DNA from: a virus
DNA length: 28,255 nucleotides
Reading direction: 5' to 3' (one strand)
IMG/VR virus record: IMGVR_UViG_3300048032_000045
Coordinates: 1-28,255 of that record
Under the pieces are notes generated by a model. The model made no database searches, was not told where the DNA came from, and saw nothing but the letters and a program-made list of their open reading frames with translations. A program made the position numbers and the translations under genes. This document shows positions 1-8,259 of the stretch, piece by piece (positions within the stretch are counted from its first letter, which is position 1; each line of letters opens with the position of its first letter).

Positions 1-1
1 A

Positions 2-292
2 AACGCAGAAGTTGTTGTTAGAGGAAATGATATTAACACTTGTGAAATTGAATGGCACAATGGAACAACACCTATACCAGTAGCTGACATAGAAGCTAAA
101 ATGAATGAGATGGCTAATGAGCCAGAACAATCTGATTATGCACAACAAAGAAGAAATAGTTACCCTGAAATTGGAGATCAACTAGATATGTTGTGGCACT
201 CAATAGATCAAAACCCATCTTTAAAATCGCAATATTTTGATTTCTATGAAGCTATTAAAGCAGTTAAGGTAAAATACCCTAAGAATGGCTAA
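2..292 (+). CDS. Conserved phage virion-region protein, 5' truncated
   Basis: The reading frame is open from the first bases of the window, so the true start lies upstream; the internal ATG at 101 is probably not the start. The visible 96 residues are hydrophilic. The C-terminal part has a pattern with YPEIGDQLDMLWHSID followed by a helix rich in Tyr, Phe and Lys ending KYPKNG. From memory, this block recurs in short proteins encoded near tail-fibre genes of marine phages. Its stop codon overlaps the start of the next gene. The function is unknown; a tail-fibre-associated or assembly role is inference from position only. Confidence 0.7.
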   Translation, partial: NAEVVVRGNDINTCEIEWHNGTTPIPVADIEAKMNEMANEPEQSDYAQQRRNSYPEIGDQLDMLWHSIDQNPSLKSQYFDFYEAIKAVKVKYPKNG

Positions 293-626
293 TATATATA
301 AAAATGCAATGTTTGATCTAACAACGACAAACAAAACAACTGTTTATACTGTTCCTACAGACAGAACCGCTTTAGTAAAATCTATTCAAATAACTAATAT
401 TCATACAGGTAATATTGAGGTTGAGGCATTTGCTACAGATAGTTCAGATTCTGGTGCAGAGCATGAAGTAGCTCATATATCACTTGCATCTAAAACAGTA
501 GATAATCTTGTCAAAGGAACTATGGTTTTAGAATCTGGAGATACTTTAAAATTACAAGCAGCATCTGCTAATAACATAGCAGGTATTGTTAGTTATGTAG
601 AAATATTTGACGAAAAGAGTGCTTAA
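285..626 (+). CDS. Small putative virion surface protein
   Basis: A 113-residue protein whose start overlaps the upstream gene's stop by 8 bases. It is rich in Thr, Ser, Val and Ile with alternating hydrophobic residues (TVYTVPTDRTALVKSIQITN, then IEVEAFATD), which suggests a beta-sandwich. It resembles in style the small proteins at 25658 and 26069 of this window (Ser/Thr-rich, beta, about 100 residues). Such proteins in marine phages usually sit with head or tail genes. No signal peptide or membrane segment is seen. A decoration or tail-accessory role is inference. Confidence 0.65.
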   Translation: MANIYKNAMFDLTTTNKTTVYTVPTDRTALVKSIQITNIHTGNIEVEAFATDSSDSGAEHEVAHISLASKTVDNLVKGTMVLESGDTLKLQAASANNIAGIVSYVEIFDEKSA

Positions 627-661
627 TTATATATTGTTTTTAAGTATTTTTTAATGTATTT

Positions 662-1099
662 ATGAATTTAGTACGAATACCAATTCAAGAACTTGAAAAA
701 GTTTGGAGCATGATTGAAAAGGATATTAAATCAGCTCTTGCATACTCAAGTCAACTTACCGATTCAGATTTTGTTTTTGATCTTGCTAAAGAAGGAAAAT
801 TCCAAATTTGGGTACTATGGGATAAAGAACAAAAGATTACAGCCAATAAATACTTTGGTGTTGTAGTAACTGAATTGATAAAAAGAAAATTTGGTAAAGT
901 TTGTCATATCTATATAATGACTGGCAGACAAAGAAATAAGTGGCAACACTTAATTAGTAAGATAGAAAATTTTGCTAAAGAAGAAGGTTGCAAAATGATG
1001 GAACTAATTGCTAGACCAGGTTGGCAAAAAGTTTTAAATGTCTTTGACTACAAAAGAACTCATGTAGTTTTAGAAAAAGAAATAAAACAGGAGAAATAA
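662..1099 (+). CDS. GNAT-like fold protein, possible T7 gp13-type virion assembly factor
   Basis: A 145-residue protein. The middle and C-terminal parts (about residues 60-135) look like a reduced GNAT acyltransferase fold: a strand FGVVVTEL, strand HIYIMTG, the RQRNKW region where GNATs bind acyl-CoA, a long helix, then strand MMELIARPGWQKVL and a final strand THVVLEKEI. T7-like and marine podoviruses carry proteins of this fold next to their internal virion protein genes, with T7 gp13 acting in assembly. The same position just upstream of the probable ejection proteins supports that. An active acetyltransferase remains possible. No strong ribosome site is seen before the ATG. Confidence 0.55.
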   Translation: MNLVRIPIQELEKVWSMIEKDIKSALAYSSQLTDSDFVFDLAKEGKFQIWVLWDKEQKITANKYFGVVVTELIKRKFGKVCHIYIMTGRQRNKWQHLISKIENFAKEEGCKMMELIARPGWQKVLNVFDYKRTHVVLEKEIKQEK

Positions 1100-1102
1100 A
1101 TT

Positions 1103-1798
1103 ATGTCATCAGGCGGAGGAGGAAACACTACACAACAACAGGTAACACCTTATGCACCAGCAGAACCAGGATTGGCTCAGATTTTATCTGAAGCTAGTCA
1201 ATTATATAATCAAGGTGTAGGTGCAGCAGGTTATGTAGCACCCACTCAACAAACTTTAACAGGTCTTGCTCAACAAGAAGCATTAGGTACTGCATCACAA
1301 CAACAGTTAGCAGACACTTTATCTGGTCAATATTTAAATCCTTTTTTATCTCCTCTCCTACAAAAGACAGCAGGAGATATAGCAACAGGAGTTCAATCAC
1401 AATTTAGTGCAGCAGGAAGAACGCCAGGTTCTCCCATGTCGCAACAACAAATAGTTTCACAAGTAGCACAAGCTGCTTTACCTTTAGCTTTTGGTCAGTA
1501 CGAAACTGAAAGAGGCAGACAATTAGGTATTGCATCTCAATCACCTAGTTTAGTTCAAACAGGAGCTCAATTAGAAAACATTCAAAGACAAAGACAATTA
1601 GCTCCAGCTCAAGCATTACAACAATACTCAGGTTTTGTATCACCAATTGCTACTGGACTACCTACAACAATAGGATCAACACAAACACAATCTAACCCAT
1701 TTTCTACTGCATTAGGTGGTGCGATGGTTGGTGGACAATTTGGAGCTACAGGTGCATTAATAGGTGGTGGTTTAGGATTATTAGGAGGACTATTATAA
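1103..1798 (+). CDS. Gln/Ala/Gly-rich putative internal virion protein
   Basis: A 231-residue protein preceded by a clear ribosome site (CAGGAGA). It is rich in Gln, Ala, Gly and Ser and nearly free of charge, with Gln-rich helical stretches (about 55-150). It ends in a hydrophobic Gly-rich tail (about 203-231; GGAMVGGQFGATGALIGGGL) resembling a membrane-inserting glycine-zipper segment. It is the first of a cluster of probable ejection proteins. In podoviruses such small Ala/Gly-rich proteins (P22 gp7-like, T7 gp14-like) are ejected into the host envelope. Assignment to that role is inference from composition and position; no specific family was recognised. Confidence 0.5.
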   Translation: MSSGGGGNTTQQQVTPYAPAEPGLAQILSEASQLYNQGVGAAGYVAPTQQTLTGLAQQEALGTASQQQLADTLSGQYLNPFLSPLLQKTAGDIATGVQSQFSAAGRTPGSPMSQQQIVSQVAQAALPLAFGQYETERGRQLGIASQSPSLVQTGAQLENIQRQRQLAPAQALQQYSGFVSPIATGLPTTIGSTQTQSNPFSTALGGAMVGGQFGATGALIGGGLGLLGGLL

Positions 1799-1908
1799 TG
1801 GATAAAATAAAAAAAATAATTTACGATTTTAAAACAGACATAGATAATAATACATCTAAATATATTATTATTCTTGGTGTACTATTTTTAATTTCAATAA
1901 TTTCATAA
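1798..1908 (+). CDS. 36-residue single-pass membrane peptide
   Basis: The ATG overlaps the stop of the upstream gene in a TAATG arrangement, the coupling used throughout this phage. The peptide has a short Lys/Asp-rich head and a hydrophobic segment (YIIILGVLFLISIIS) that reaches the C-terminus, predicting one membrane helix with the N-terminus cytoplasmic. No family was recognised. Position between two probable ejection-protein genes suggests a virion or envelope role, but that is a guess. Confidence 0.5.
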   Translation: MDKIKKIIYDFKTDIDNNTSKYIIILGVLFLISIIS

Positions 1909-1923
1909 AAGGATTAATTCTTA

Positions 1924-3108
1924 ATGAATGACCTTAAAAAATACGCAGGACTTCTAAACGATATAGCACCTAAAGGTGAATTTTTAGCATATATAAATCA
2001 AGACGAAGCAGAAATGCTTAAAGATAATGGTGCATTAGGTTTATTAACACCACAAGGTATTCCATCTTATAGAGGTGCAGGAGGTTATCAAGGTGGTAGT
2101 GGAGCAGCAGGAAGTGCAGAATCATCTAGTTCAAGCTCAAGTTCATCAAGCAGCGGTGGAGGAAACTCTGGCGGTGGTGGTGGTGGCGGTGGTGGCGGTG
2201 GTGGTGGCGGTCAAAGTTATTCACCTTCATCTGCACCCCCATCTGCACCTCCATCAATATTAAATTCACCAACAACATCTACACCTATATCAACTTATGA
2301 TGAAGCTGGAATTACGATGGGAAATGTAGATGCTGAAGATGAATACTTAGCACCAGATCCTAACCATTTCAAAGCTACACAAAAAGCAATTGGTAAAACT
2401 AATAAAGAATTAAGAGATCAAGGTTTAGATAAATCTGATTGGACAGATTATACTACAGAAGAACAAGATGCTTACCAAGCAGAAATGAATAGATTAAATG
2501 GTACAGAGGGTAAAAATTATTCTTTTTACAAAGGTAATAAAGGAACAACTAATTTAACTTTTGGCGAACATTTTAAAGATGTTGTTGTTACTGATCCTTT
2601 TTTAAAAACATCACCTCAATTAAGATTTTTAGTTGCAGCTGGTAGAACTATAAAAGAAAATGCTACAACTGATTATGGTACAGGTAATTATGGTGGTTAT
2701 ACTGCTGATGGCATGGGTAGTGGACAACCTATAGATAAAGGTGGCTGGATAGGTAGAGTATTTAATAGTGATGGATCAGTAAATCAAAATTTATCAGAAA
2801 CTCAAATTAATGATTTATATAATCAGGCACAAGTTGAGTTGCCTAATATAATATCTGACACAACTCCTCAAGATTCTATGGTAAATAAATATTTTGATAA
2901 TATGCTTATGACTCAAGGTTCACCATTAAGTTCTGATTTGCAAATAAGCTATAATAATGCTAAAAATAGTGTTAATAATATTTTGGGTATAACACCTACA
3001 AATCAGCAGTTTGGCTATTCAGCACAGCCGTATGGCGGTCTAATGGCTAGTAATTTAACAACTAACCCATATAATATAGATTATTTAAGGAGATTAGGAT
3101 TAATATAA
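1924..3108 (+). CDS. Putative internal virion (ejection) protein with Ser/Gly linker
   Basis: A 394-residue protein. Residues 1-50 are a compact N-terminal region. They are followed by a Gly/Ser-rich linker with 11 consecutive serines (67-77) and 14 consecutive glycines (83-96), then a Pro/Ser stretch (about 98-120). The remaining 270 residues are hydrophilic and Asn/Asp/Gly-rich without a recognised fold. Serine codons in the run are mixed (TCA, TCT, AGT, AGC), so it is not simply a DNA repeat. The stop overlaps the next start by one base. Position between the GNAT-like gene and two more large virion-type genes suggests an ejection or tail-associated protein; function is not certain. Confidence 0.55.
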   Translation: MNDLKKYAGLLNDIAPKGEFLAYINQDEAEMLKDNGALGLLTPQGIPSYRGAGGYQGGSGAAGSAESSSSSSSSSSSGGGNSGGGGGGGGGGGGGGQSYSPSSAPPSAPPSILNSPTTSTPISTYDEAGITMGNVDAEDEYLAPDPNHFKATQKAIGKTNKELRDQGLDKSDWTDYTTEEQDAYQAEMNRLNGTEGKNYSFYKGNKGTTNLTFGEHFKDVVVTDPFLKTSPQLRFLVAAGRTIKENATTDYGTGNYGGYTADGMGSGQPIDKGGWIGRVFNSDGSVNQNLSETQINDLYNQAQVELPNIISDTTPQDSMVNKYFDNMLMTQGSPLSSDLQISYNNAKNSVNNILGITPTNQQFGYSAQPYGGLMASNLTTNPYNIDYLRRLGLI

Positions 3109-4214
3109 TGATAGACAATTTAAGAAAAAGATATGAGCAATTGCAAGGTTTATTAAACACACCTGCTAATCAAGGTGGTGGATTATTAGGTAATATATCT
3201 CAAGGTGCTTTATTAGGTTCTGCTATCTATGGTCAAGGTATTCAAGGCAAAGATCCTTTTGCAGCAATTTTTCCTGCCGTAGTTCAAACAGCACAAACTC
3301 AGGCTTTTTTAAGTAAAACACAAGAACAAGAAAAAAAAAGAAAATATATTAATAAATATGGAGAAACTATACCAGAAGGTGAAGAAAGAGATTTATTTAA
3401 TTTAGATCCAGCAAGTTATATAAAAAATAAATTAACTCAAAAAAAACCAGATTTAATTAACATGATTGGTGGAGATCAAAAGACTCCAATAACCTTAAAT
3501 TTATCTAATAAAGAAGATTTACAAAAATTTAGAGAATTGAAATCTCAAGGGTTTTATGAGGTTGGTAAACCAGGAGTTCAAGCAACTTCATTATCTGGAA
3601 TATCAGGAGTTCCTAAATCAACTTTAACTGAAGCTGGTAAAAAATTATTAGGTGCAGAAGAATTACAAGTAACATTATCTAGTATGGAAAATTTATTTGA
3701 ACCTGAATTTTTAACATATAAAGGTAAAGGTAAAAAATTTATATCTGATACATTAAGTAAAGCAGGATATTCAAACTCACAAATAGATGCTTTTGCTCAA
3801 AGAAAAGCAGTATGGGATCAATCTGTTGAACAATATTTTAATCAATACAGAAAATTAATTACTGGTGTTGCAGCCGGTGAAAAAGAAATTGGTTTCTTAG
3901 AAAAATCAATACCAAGCAAAGGTGATGCACCAAATGTATTCTTATCAAAAGTAAGATTACAACAAAAATTAAATAATAAAATTATAGAAAGATCAAAAAG
4001 ATATTTACAAGGTGGTGGAGTTAAAACATTAGATAAAGAAGGTAAACCAACAGGTGCTTTTAAAAACTATTTAGAAAAAAATCCAATTCAAGTTGAAAGG
4101 GATGATGTTTTATCTATAACACAAGAATATAAAGATATGAATTATAATAAAAAGCAAATAGAATTTCAATTAAATCAACAGTTCGGAAACGAATGGAAAA
4201 AATTCTTTGAATAA
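3108..4214 (+). CDS. Putative internal virion (ejection) protein
   Basis: A 368-residue protein coupled by one-base overlaps to both neighbours. The N-terminal part has a Gly/Ala hydrophobic segment (about residues 23-65, GGLLGNISQGALLGSAIYG then FAAIFPAVVQTAQTQAFL), followed by a Lys-rich helical region. The C-terminal 180 residues are highly helical with an AEELQVTLSSMENLFEPEF block and a VAAGEKEIGFLEKSIPSKGD block. The latter is a pattern I associate with phage internal core proteins. No enzyme motif (lytic transglycosylase, protease) is visible. An ejection role is inference. Confidence 0.55.
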   Translation: MIDNLRKRYEQLQGLLNTPANQGGGLLGNISQGALLGSAIYGQGIQGKDPFAAIFPAVVQTAQTQAFLSKTQEQEKKRKYINKYGETIPEGEERDLFNLDPASYIKNKLTQKKPDLINMIGGDQKTPITLNLSNKEDLQKFRELKSQGFYEVGKPGVQATSLSGISGVPKSTLTEAGKKLLGAEELQVTLSSMENLFEPEFLTYKGKGKKFISDTLSKAGYSNSQIDAFAQRKAVWDQSVEQYFNQYRKLITGVAAGEKEIGFLEKSIPSKGDAPNVFLSKVRLQQKLNNKIIERSKRYLQGGGVKTLDKEGKPTGAFKNYLEKNPIQVERDDVLSITQEYKDMNYNKKQIEFQLNQQFGNEWKKFFE

Positions 4215-6196
4215 TGTCTGCTATTAATAATTTATTAGATGAGTTAAAAAAAACACAAATTACCCCATCTATTGAAAGTCCTACAGAAATTAAAGAAAAT
4301 ATTTCATCTACCAAAGATGCTGCAATATCTGGAACAGTTGGAGCTTTAAAAGGTATAAGTTATCTCATTGATTTACCACAAGCAATAAATGAATTAGGAT
4401 CTATGATAGTTGATAAAACTATGTCTCCTGCAAATAATTACATAAAAAGAAAAATGGGTAAATCACAACAAGAAATAGATGAAGAAAACAAATTAGCTAA
4501 AGAAATAGAATCTAAAATGTTTAAAATAAAACCAGGTGAATTAATTAGAAAAAATGTATTAACTTATCAACCTAGAACTACCGCAGGACAGTATGCAGAA
4601 ACTATTGGAGAATTTGCTGCACCTGGAGCTATATTAGGTAAAGGTGCAAAGACAAAAGCAATATTAACTGGAACTGGTGCTTTTTCTGGAGGTGTTGCAG
4701 AAGGTGTTGAGCAAGTTACCGGTAGTCAAGGTGCTGGAACTGTTGCTGGTGTAGGTACTAATATTGTATCTGACATATTAGCTTTAAGAAGGGGAAATGT
4801 TGCAGGTATAGCAAAAACATTATTACCAAAAGATGAGGTTATAAATAATACTCAAAAATTGCAAAATTATGCAGCTAGTAAAGGTTTAAAACTTACTGCT
4901 GGTGAAGCTAGTGGTAAAGCAAATCTTATTGCAACAGAAGGTAATATTAGAGTTTCTTTAGAAGGTGGAAAAATTATGGATGACTTTTATGAAACTAGAC
5001 CACAACAAATTGTAAATTTCATAAAAGGTTTTGCAAAAGAAACTGGATTATTAAGTGATCCATCTAAACTAAGTAGAACTCAAATTTTAAATGCAGAAAA
5101 AAAAGCAGGTATTTTATTACAAGCTAACAGATCAAAACTGTGGAATAAATCAGGTGGTGAAAAATTTAATAATACATATTTTAACCAAGTAGATATTGAC
5201 AATATTGTTGCAAAAATTTCTAAAATGCAAACACAAAAAACAAATAAACCTTATGTAAATATATTGGAAGATTATAAACAACAGTTATTAGTATCAGATG
5301 CTAAGGGTAAAAATTTACATGACATATTTAAAAATTTACAAGATAGTATTATTAACATATCTAAAAATCCTAACAAAACTTCAGCACTTAGATCAGAGCA
5401 AAGAATATTAAGTGATGTAAAAAATGATTTAGATTTAGTTTTAAGAAGCAATAAAAATTTTGCTAAAGCTCAAAAAAAATATGTTCAATATACAAATGCT
5501 TATATTAAACCAATTGATAAAACAAAACTATTTAAAGATATATCAGTTGCAGGTTGGGTAGATGACGCAGATGTGGTAGGTAGAGTTTATAGATATTTAG
5601 GCTCAGATAAAGTCTCTCCTAGAGATATAGAAAAATTAGCGAATTCATTTGGTAAATCAGGAAATTATGACAAGTGGAGATTAATTATTTCTGGATATTT
5701 TGATGAAGCATTTACTAAAGCATTAGCTGATAATATGAGTGAAGGATTAAATACAGGTGCTGTCTTTAGTAAAGCTATAGTTGGAAGTCCAAAAACAAGA
5801 AATAATTTTACTGAAATGTTATTTCAACTTTCTAAACAAAAAGGAAATAAAGTTACAAGAACACAAATGGCTAAGGCTGTAGATAGTTTTGCTATGGCAT
5901 TAAGATCAACTGGTAGAAATGCTAAAGCTGGTTCTCCAACTGCATCAAGAAGTAAACAAATGCAAGACTTACAAAGAAATTTTGGAGGACAAGTTATTGA
6001 AGGAATACCTGTAATAACTTATATAAAAAATATTTTAGACGAAAGAACATTATCTAAAAATTCTGAACTATTTGCTCAACGATTAACCTCTGATGATGGA
6101 ATTAAATCGTTTGTTGATTTAGCTCAAAACTTTAAAGATCCTGCTGCATTGGTTGCAGCTATTAGATCAATTGCTGTAGGTCAAAGGGTAGAATAA
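4214..6196 (+). CDS. Large putative DNA-ejection / internal virion protein
   Basis: At 660 residues this is the second longest gene in the window. Residues 30-60 and 130-190 contain Gly/Ala-rich amphipathic or hydrophobic stretches (AAPGAILGKGAKTKAILTGT, then GTVAGVGTNIVSDILAL). These resemble the membrane-active parts of podovirus ejection proteins (P22 gp16/gp20 and T7 gp15/gp16 classes). The rest is long, Lys/Asn-rich and mostly helical. I see no transglycosylase Glu motif. It is the last and largest of three coupled genes, the usual arrangement of ejection proteins. The assignment is inference from size, composition and order. Confidence 0.55.
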   Translation: MSAINNLLDELKKTQITPSIESPTEIKENISSTKDAAISGTVGALKGISYLIDLPQAINELGSMIVDKTMSPANNYIKRKMGKSQQEIDEENKLAKEIESKMFKIKPGELIRKNVLTYQPRTTAGQYAETIGEFAAPGAILGKGAKTKAILTGTGAFSGGVAEGVEQVTGSQGAGTVAGVGTNIVSDILALRRGNVAGIAKTLLPKDEVINNTQKLQNYAASKGLKLTAGEASGKANLIATEGNIRVSLEGGKIMDDFYETRPQQIVNFIKGFAKETGLLSDPSKLSRTQILNAEKKAGILLQANRSKLWNKSGGEKFNNTYFNQVDIDNIVAKISKMQTQKTNKPYVNILEDYKQQLLVSDAKGKNLHDIFKNLQDSIINISKNPNKTSALRSEQRILSDVKNDLDLVLRSNKNFAKAQKKYVQYTNAYIKPIDKTKLFKDISVAGWVDDADVVGRVYRYLGSDKVSPRDIEKLANSFGKSGNYDKWRLIISGYFDEAFTKALADNMSEGLNTGAVFSKAIVGSPKTRNNFTEMLFQLSKQKGNKVTRTQMAKAVDSFAMALRSTGRNAKAGSPTASRSKQMQDLQRNFGGQVIEGIPVITYIKNILDERTLSKNSELFAQRLTSDDGIKSFVDLAQNFKDPAALVAAIRSIAVGQRVE

Positions 6197-6198
6197 TC

Positions 6199-6375
6199 AT
6201 GCCAAGAAAATCTGCAACAGAAGTAAAAATAGATTTTTTAGTTAAAGAAGTAAAGGAACTCAAGGATGAAACTAAATCATTAAGAGCAGACATTAACAAG
6301 GGAAAGGGTGCTATATGGATATTACTTGCCATATCAGCAGTAATTACAAGTGGTTATAATTACTTTATAAAATAA
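6199..6375 (+). CDS. 58-residue coiled-coil plus C-terminal membrane helix protein (XhlA-like)
   Basis: A small protein starting two bases after the upstream stop. Residues 8-32 form a charged heptad-type helix (VKIDFLVKEVKELKDETKSL) and residues 37-52 a membrane segment (GAIWILLAISAVITSG), with a short polar tail. This is the topology of the haemolysin XhlA / small phage lysis-accessory family. It opens the lysis region that ends with the M15 peptidase. A holin partner or spanin-like role is inference. It encodes fewer than 61 residues but has good coupling and coherent topology. Confidence 0.6.
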   Translation: MPRKSATEVKIDFLVKEVKELKDETKSLRADINKGKGAIWILLAISAVITSGYNYFIK

Positions 6376-6379
6376 CATC

Positions 6380-6706
6380 TTGCCATCAGATAAAAAAATA
6401 ATCTCTGACAGACAAAAAAAAACATCAATAAAAGGTACTGTAGGCGAATATGAAGCTATCGCAAAGCTGACTAGACAAGGTTATTTTGTCGCCAAATCAG
6501 TAGATCCTGCCTGTCCTTTTGATATTGTTATCGTTGATAAAAATGGTAAAATACAGTTAATAGACATAAAAACAATTACCTATTATAAAAATTTAAGAGG
6601 TAAGAGTCTTAAAGATAAACCTAAAGGCTCATATAAAATTCACAGAAGTCCTACAAAAGAACAAAAAAAGTTAGGCATAAAGTTAATGATGGTAGATTAT
6701 GATTGA
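6380..6706 (+). CDS. PD-(D/E)XK nuclease, Holliday-junction-resolvase-like
   Basis: A 108-residue protein that appears to start at a TTG (no in-frame ATG precedes the conserved part). Motifs of the restriction-endonuclease / Hjc fold are visible: a helix with GEYEA (Glu23), a strand CPFDIVIVD (Asp48) and the catalytic LIDIK (Asp62, Lys64). This makes a minimal, probably active nuclease. The length fits single-domain resolvases or the PD-(D/E)XK endonuclease family. It sits in the late block among lysis genes rather than with the recombination genes, so a role in resolving or trimming DNA before packaging is possible, though unproven. Confidence 0.7.
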   Translation: MPSDKKIISDRQKKTSIKGTVGEYEAIAKLTRQGYFVAKSVDPACPFDIVIVDKNGKIQLIDIKTITYYKNLRGKSLKDKPKGSYKIHRSPTKEQKKLGIKLMMVDYD

Positions 6707-6806
6707 TAAATTAATTTATAAAGTATTTGGAATAGTAGATAATTTTATGAGTTATCTGTTTGATAGGTTTGTATCTGATGCACCCAAGAAGAAGAATAAA
6801 AAATGA
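6699..6806 (+). CDS. 35-residue basic-tailed small protein
   Basis: Starts inside the end of the nuclease gene (8-base overlap) and ends in an ATGA overlap with the next gene. It has an amphipathic aromatic helix (KLIYKVFGIVDNFMSYLFDRF) and a Lys-rich C-terminus (KKKNKK). The hydrophobic face might sit at a membrane interface. No family was recognised. Support is the precise coupling on both sides. Confidence 0.45.
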   Translation: MIDKLIYKVFGIVDNFMSYLFDRFVSDAPKKKNKK

Positions 6807-6967
6807 GAGATACTAAAGTTTTAGAATCGTTTAAGAAACTTGCAGAAAAAAAATTAAAAGAAATGAATATATTTAAGAATCTTAAACAGGAAGTAAATCA
6901 TGGTGCTAATGGTACTCAAGACTATGTAATTAAAAAAGGTATTAACAAAGGCAAAGTAGCTAAATAA
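6803..6967 (+). CDS. 54-residue basic hypothetical protein
   Basis: Coupled to the preceding gene by an ATGA overlap. It is Lys-rich, with an N-terminal helix (residues 5-28) and a Gly/Asn-containing C-terminal part (NHGANGTQDYVIKKGINKG). No membrane segment, cysteine pair or enzyme motif is seen, and I do not recognise the family. Confidence 0.45.
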   Translation: MRDTKVLESFKKLAEKKLKEMNIFKNLKQEVNHGANGTQDYVIKKGINKGKVAK

Positions 6968-6982
6968 TTTATGAGGATAAAC

Positions 6983-7054
6983 ATGAACTATTACTTTACA
7001 GGTATATTAATTTTAGGTTTTGTATTCTTAGCACTTTGTGTGAAACCAATATGA
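6983..7054 (+). CDS. 23-residue single-span membrane peptide
   Basis: The start at 6983 is preceded by a GAGGA ribosome site at about 6973-6977, and the stop overlaps the next gene's ATG (ATGA). Almost the whole peptide is one hydrophobic helix (YYFTGILILGFVFLALCV). Its position at the front of the lysis cassette suggests a lysis or envelope peptide. It is very short, so the support is the ribosome site plus coupling only. Confidence 0.4.
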   Translation: MNYYFTGILILGFVFLALCVKPI

Positions 7055-7431
7055 AAGATAAACCATTAAATATATCAGAATCGGCAGCTGTGCAAATGCC
7101 AATGAAAACAGTTGCTAGTCTTATAATTCTTGTAGCAATGGGTGTGTTTGCATATACAGAACTAACATCAAGGTTAGTATCTCTGGAAACCTCAAGAGAA
7201 TTATTTGAAAATGATTTGCTAAAAAAATCAGAGCAAGTACCGGTGGATCAGGAGCAACATTTTTTATTAGAGGATTTGTACAAGTCTGTTGAGAAAATGG
7301 AAGAAACTCAAGAGATGAATATGACTAACAAAGTAAATATAGAGTTTTTAAGAGATCAATTAGAAAAAGCATTGAAAGATATTGAAGATTTAAAAGATAA
7401 AGTTAGAGCTAACGGAAAGACAGCACATTAA
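7051..7431 (+). CDS. Membrane-anchored coiled-coil protein of the lysis region
   Basis: A 126-residue protein. I chose ATG 7051 because it overlaps the upstream stop as ATGA; an in-frame TTG at 7036 would add five residues. Residues 21-42 form a membrane helix (VASLIILVAMGVFAYTEL), followed by a long heptad-rich segment (about 65-120; LEDLYKSVEKMEETQEM and later LRDQLEKALKDIEDLKDKV). One anchor plus a long coiled coil resembles a holin-accessory or i-spanin-like protein, or a superinfection/envelope protein. It sits between two tiny membrane-type genes. The exact role is not known. Confidence 0.6.
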   Translation: MKDKPLNISESAAVQMPMKTVASLIILVAMGVFAYTELTSRLVSLETSRELFENDLLKKSEQVPVDQEQHFLLEDLYKSVEKMEETQEMNMTNKVNIEFLRDQLEKALKDIEDLKDKVRANGKTAH

Positions 7432-7643
7432 TGGAATTGATTATAGCTTTACTTATGATTGTAAATGGAGAGATTAAAGAACACAGAATACAAGAATCTA
7501 TGTCTGATTGTTTAAAAGGAAAAAGGGTTGCAATGAGGTCGAATAAGAATAATAATATTAATTACCAATGTATTAAATCAATGGCTGAATTAGAATCAAA
7601 TATAGATGGATCAAAGTCAATTAAGAAACTAATACTAGAATAG
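7431..7643 (+). CDS. Small exported or membrane protein with two cysteines
   Basis: A 70-residue protein starting on the last base of the preceding gene. The N-terminus is a short hydrophobic segment (ELIIALLMIVNG) followed by a polar domain with Cys27 and Cys47. The layout (hydrophobic lead, then a C...C pair) matches the products at 8259 and on the minus strand at 12564, suggesting a family of short periplasmic or membrane-tethered phage proteins. No catalytic motif is seen. Confidence 0.55.
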   Translation: MELIIALLMIVNGEIKEHRIQESMSDCLKGKRVAMRSNKNNNINYQCIKSMAELESNIDGSKSIKKLILE

Positions 7644-7654
7644 AGGAGTAAATT

Positions 7655-8044
7655 ATGTGGTTAAACTTAGCAGCTAAATTAGTTCCAGGTATGATTAAGA
7701 CTGGAATGTCTATTGCATCCAATAGAAGAAAGACAAAAGAATTAGAGTCTGTTGCAGAATTAAAGTTAGCTGAACGCATGGCTAGTGGAGAAGTTGAGTT
7801 TAAAAGAGCAGTTATTGAATCTCATAAAGGAGATTGGAAAGACGAATTCTGCCTCATATTAATTTCAATTCCTCTGCTTTTATTAGCATGGTCTGTATTT
7901 AGTGATGATCCTGATATACAAGCAAAGATAGATATTTTTTTTGATAAGTTTGCTAATCTACCAATGTTTTATCAAGCACTTGTAGTTGGTGCTTTTAGTA
8001 CGATACTTGGTATAAAAGGTGTATCTACATTTAAAAAGAAATAA
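7655..8044 (+). CDS. Putative holin, GTA-type (3-TM family)
   Basis: A 129-residue protein with a strong ribosome site (AGAGGAG) 9 bases before the ATG. The N-terminal half is amphipathic and charged. About residues 63-83 (DEFCLILISIPLLLLAWSVF) and 103-124 (FYQALVVGAFSTILGIKGV) are membrane segments. The order, with a charged N-terminal helix, a WKDEF entry into the first span, a loop rich in Phe/Asp and a glycine-containing second span, resembles the holin family described for gene-transfer-agent release (GTA_holin_3TM). It lies about 600 bases upstream of the endolysin candidate. Holin activity is inferred from topology and context. Confidence 0.55.
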   Translation: MWLNLAAKLVPGMIKTGMSIASNRRKTKELESVAELKLAERMASGEVEFKRAVIESHKGDWKDEFCLILISIPLLLLAWSVFSDDPDIQAKIDIFFDKFANLPMFYQALVVGAFSTILGIKGVSTFKKK

Positions 8045-8259
8045 TGTCAGACAGTTTAGAAATAATAAACGAATATAAGGAACAGGTTAGAATCTTAAAA
8101 CAAGAGGTTGCAGAACTTCAAGATTCTTCCAAGTCTAAAGATAGTGCTAATAAAAGGTGCTTACAAAAACTTGAACATCTATCTAAAGATTTAGAGGATG
8201 CTAACAAAACTATTAAGGATTTAAAAGAAACAAATAAAATGATGTATGAACACCCATAA
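8044..8259 (+). CDS. 71-residue coiled-coil protein
   Basis: Coupled by one-base overlap on both sides. Nearly the whole sequence is charged heptad helix (EIINEYKEQVRILKQEVAEL, then LQKLEHLSKDLEDANKTI). It has a single cysteine and no membrane segment. Position between the holin candidate and an exported small protein suggests a soluble partner in lysis or a virion chaperone; the function is unknown. Confidence 0.5.
   Translation: MSDSLEIINEYKEQVRILKQEVAELQDSSKSKDSANKRCLQKLEHLSKDLEDANKTIKDLKETNKMMYEHP

Noticed and set aside
2075-2263. Plus-strand open frame within the Ser/Gly linker gene
   Set aside because: It is produced by the GGT/GGC repeat in another frame; its low-complexity Val/His/Leu product has no ribosome site.
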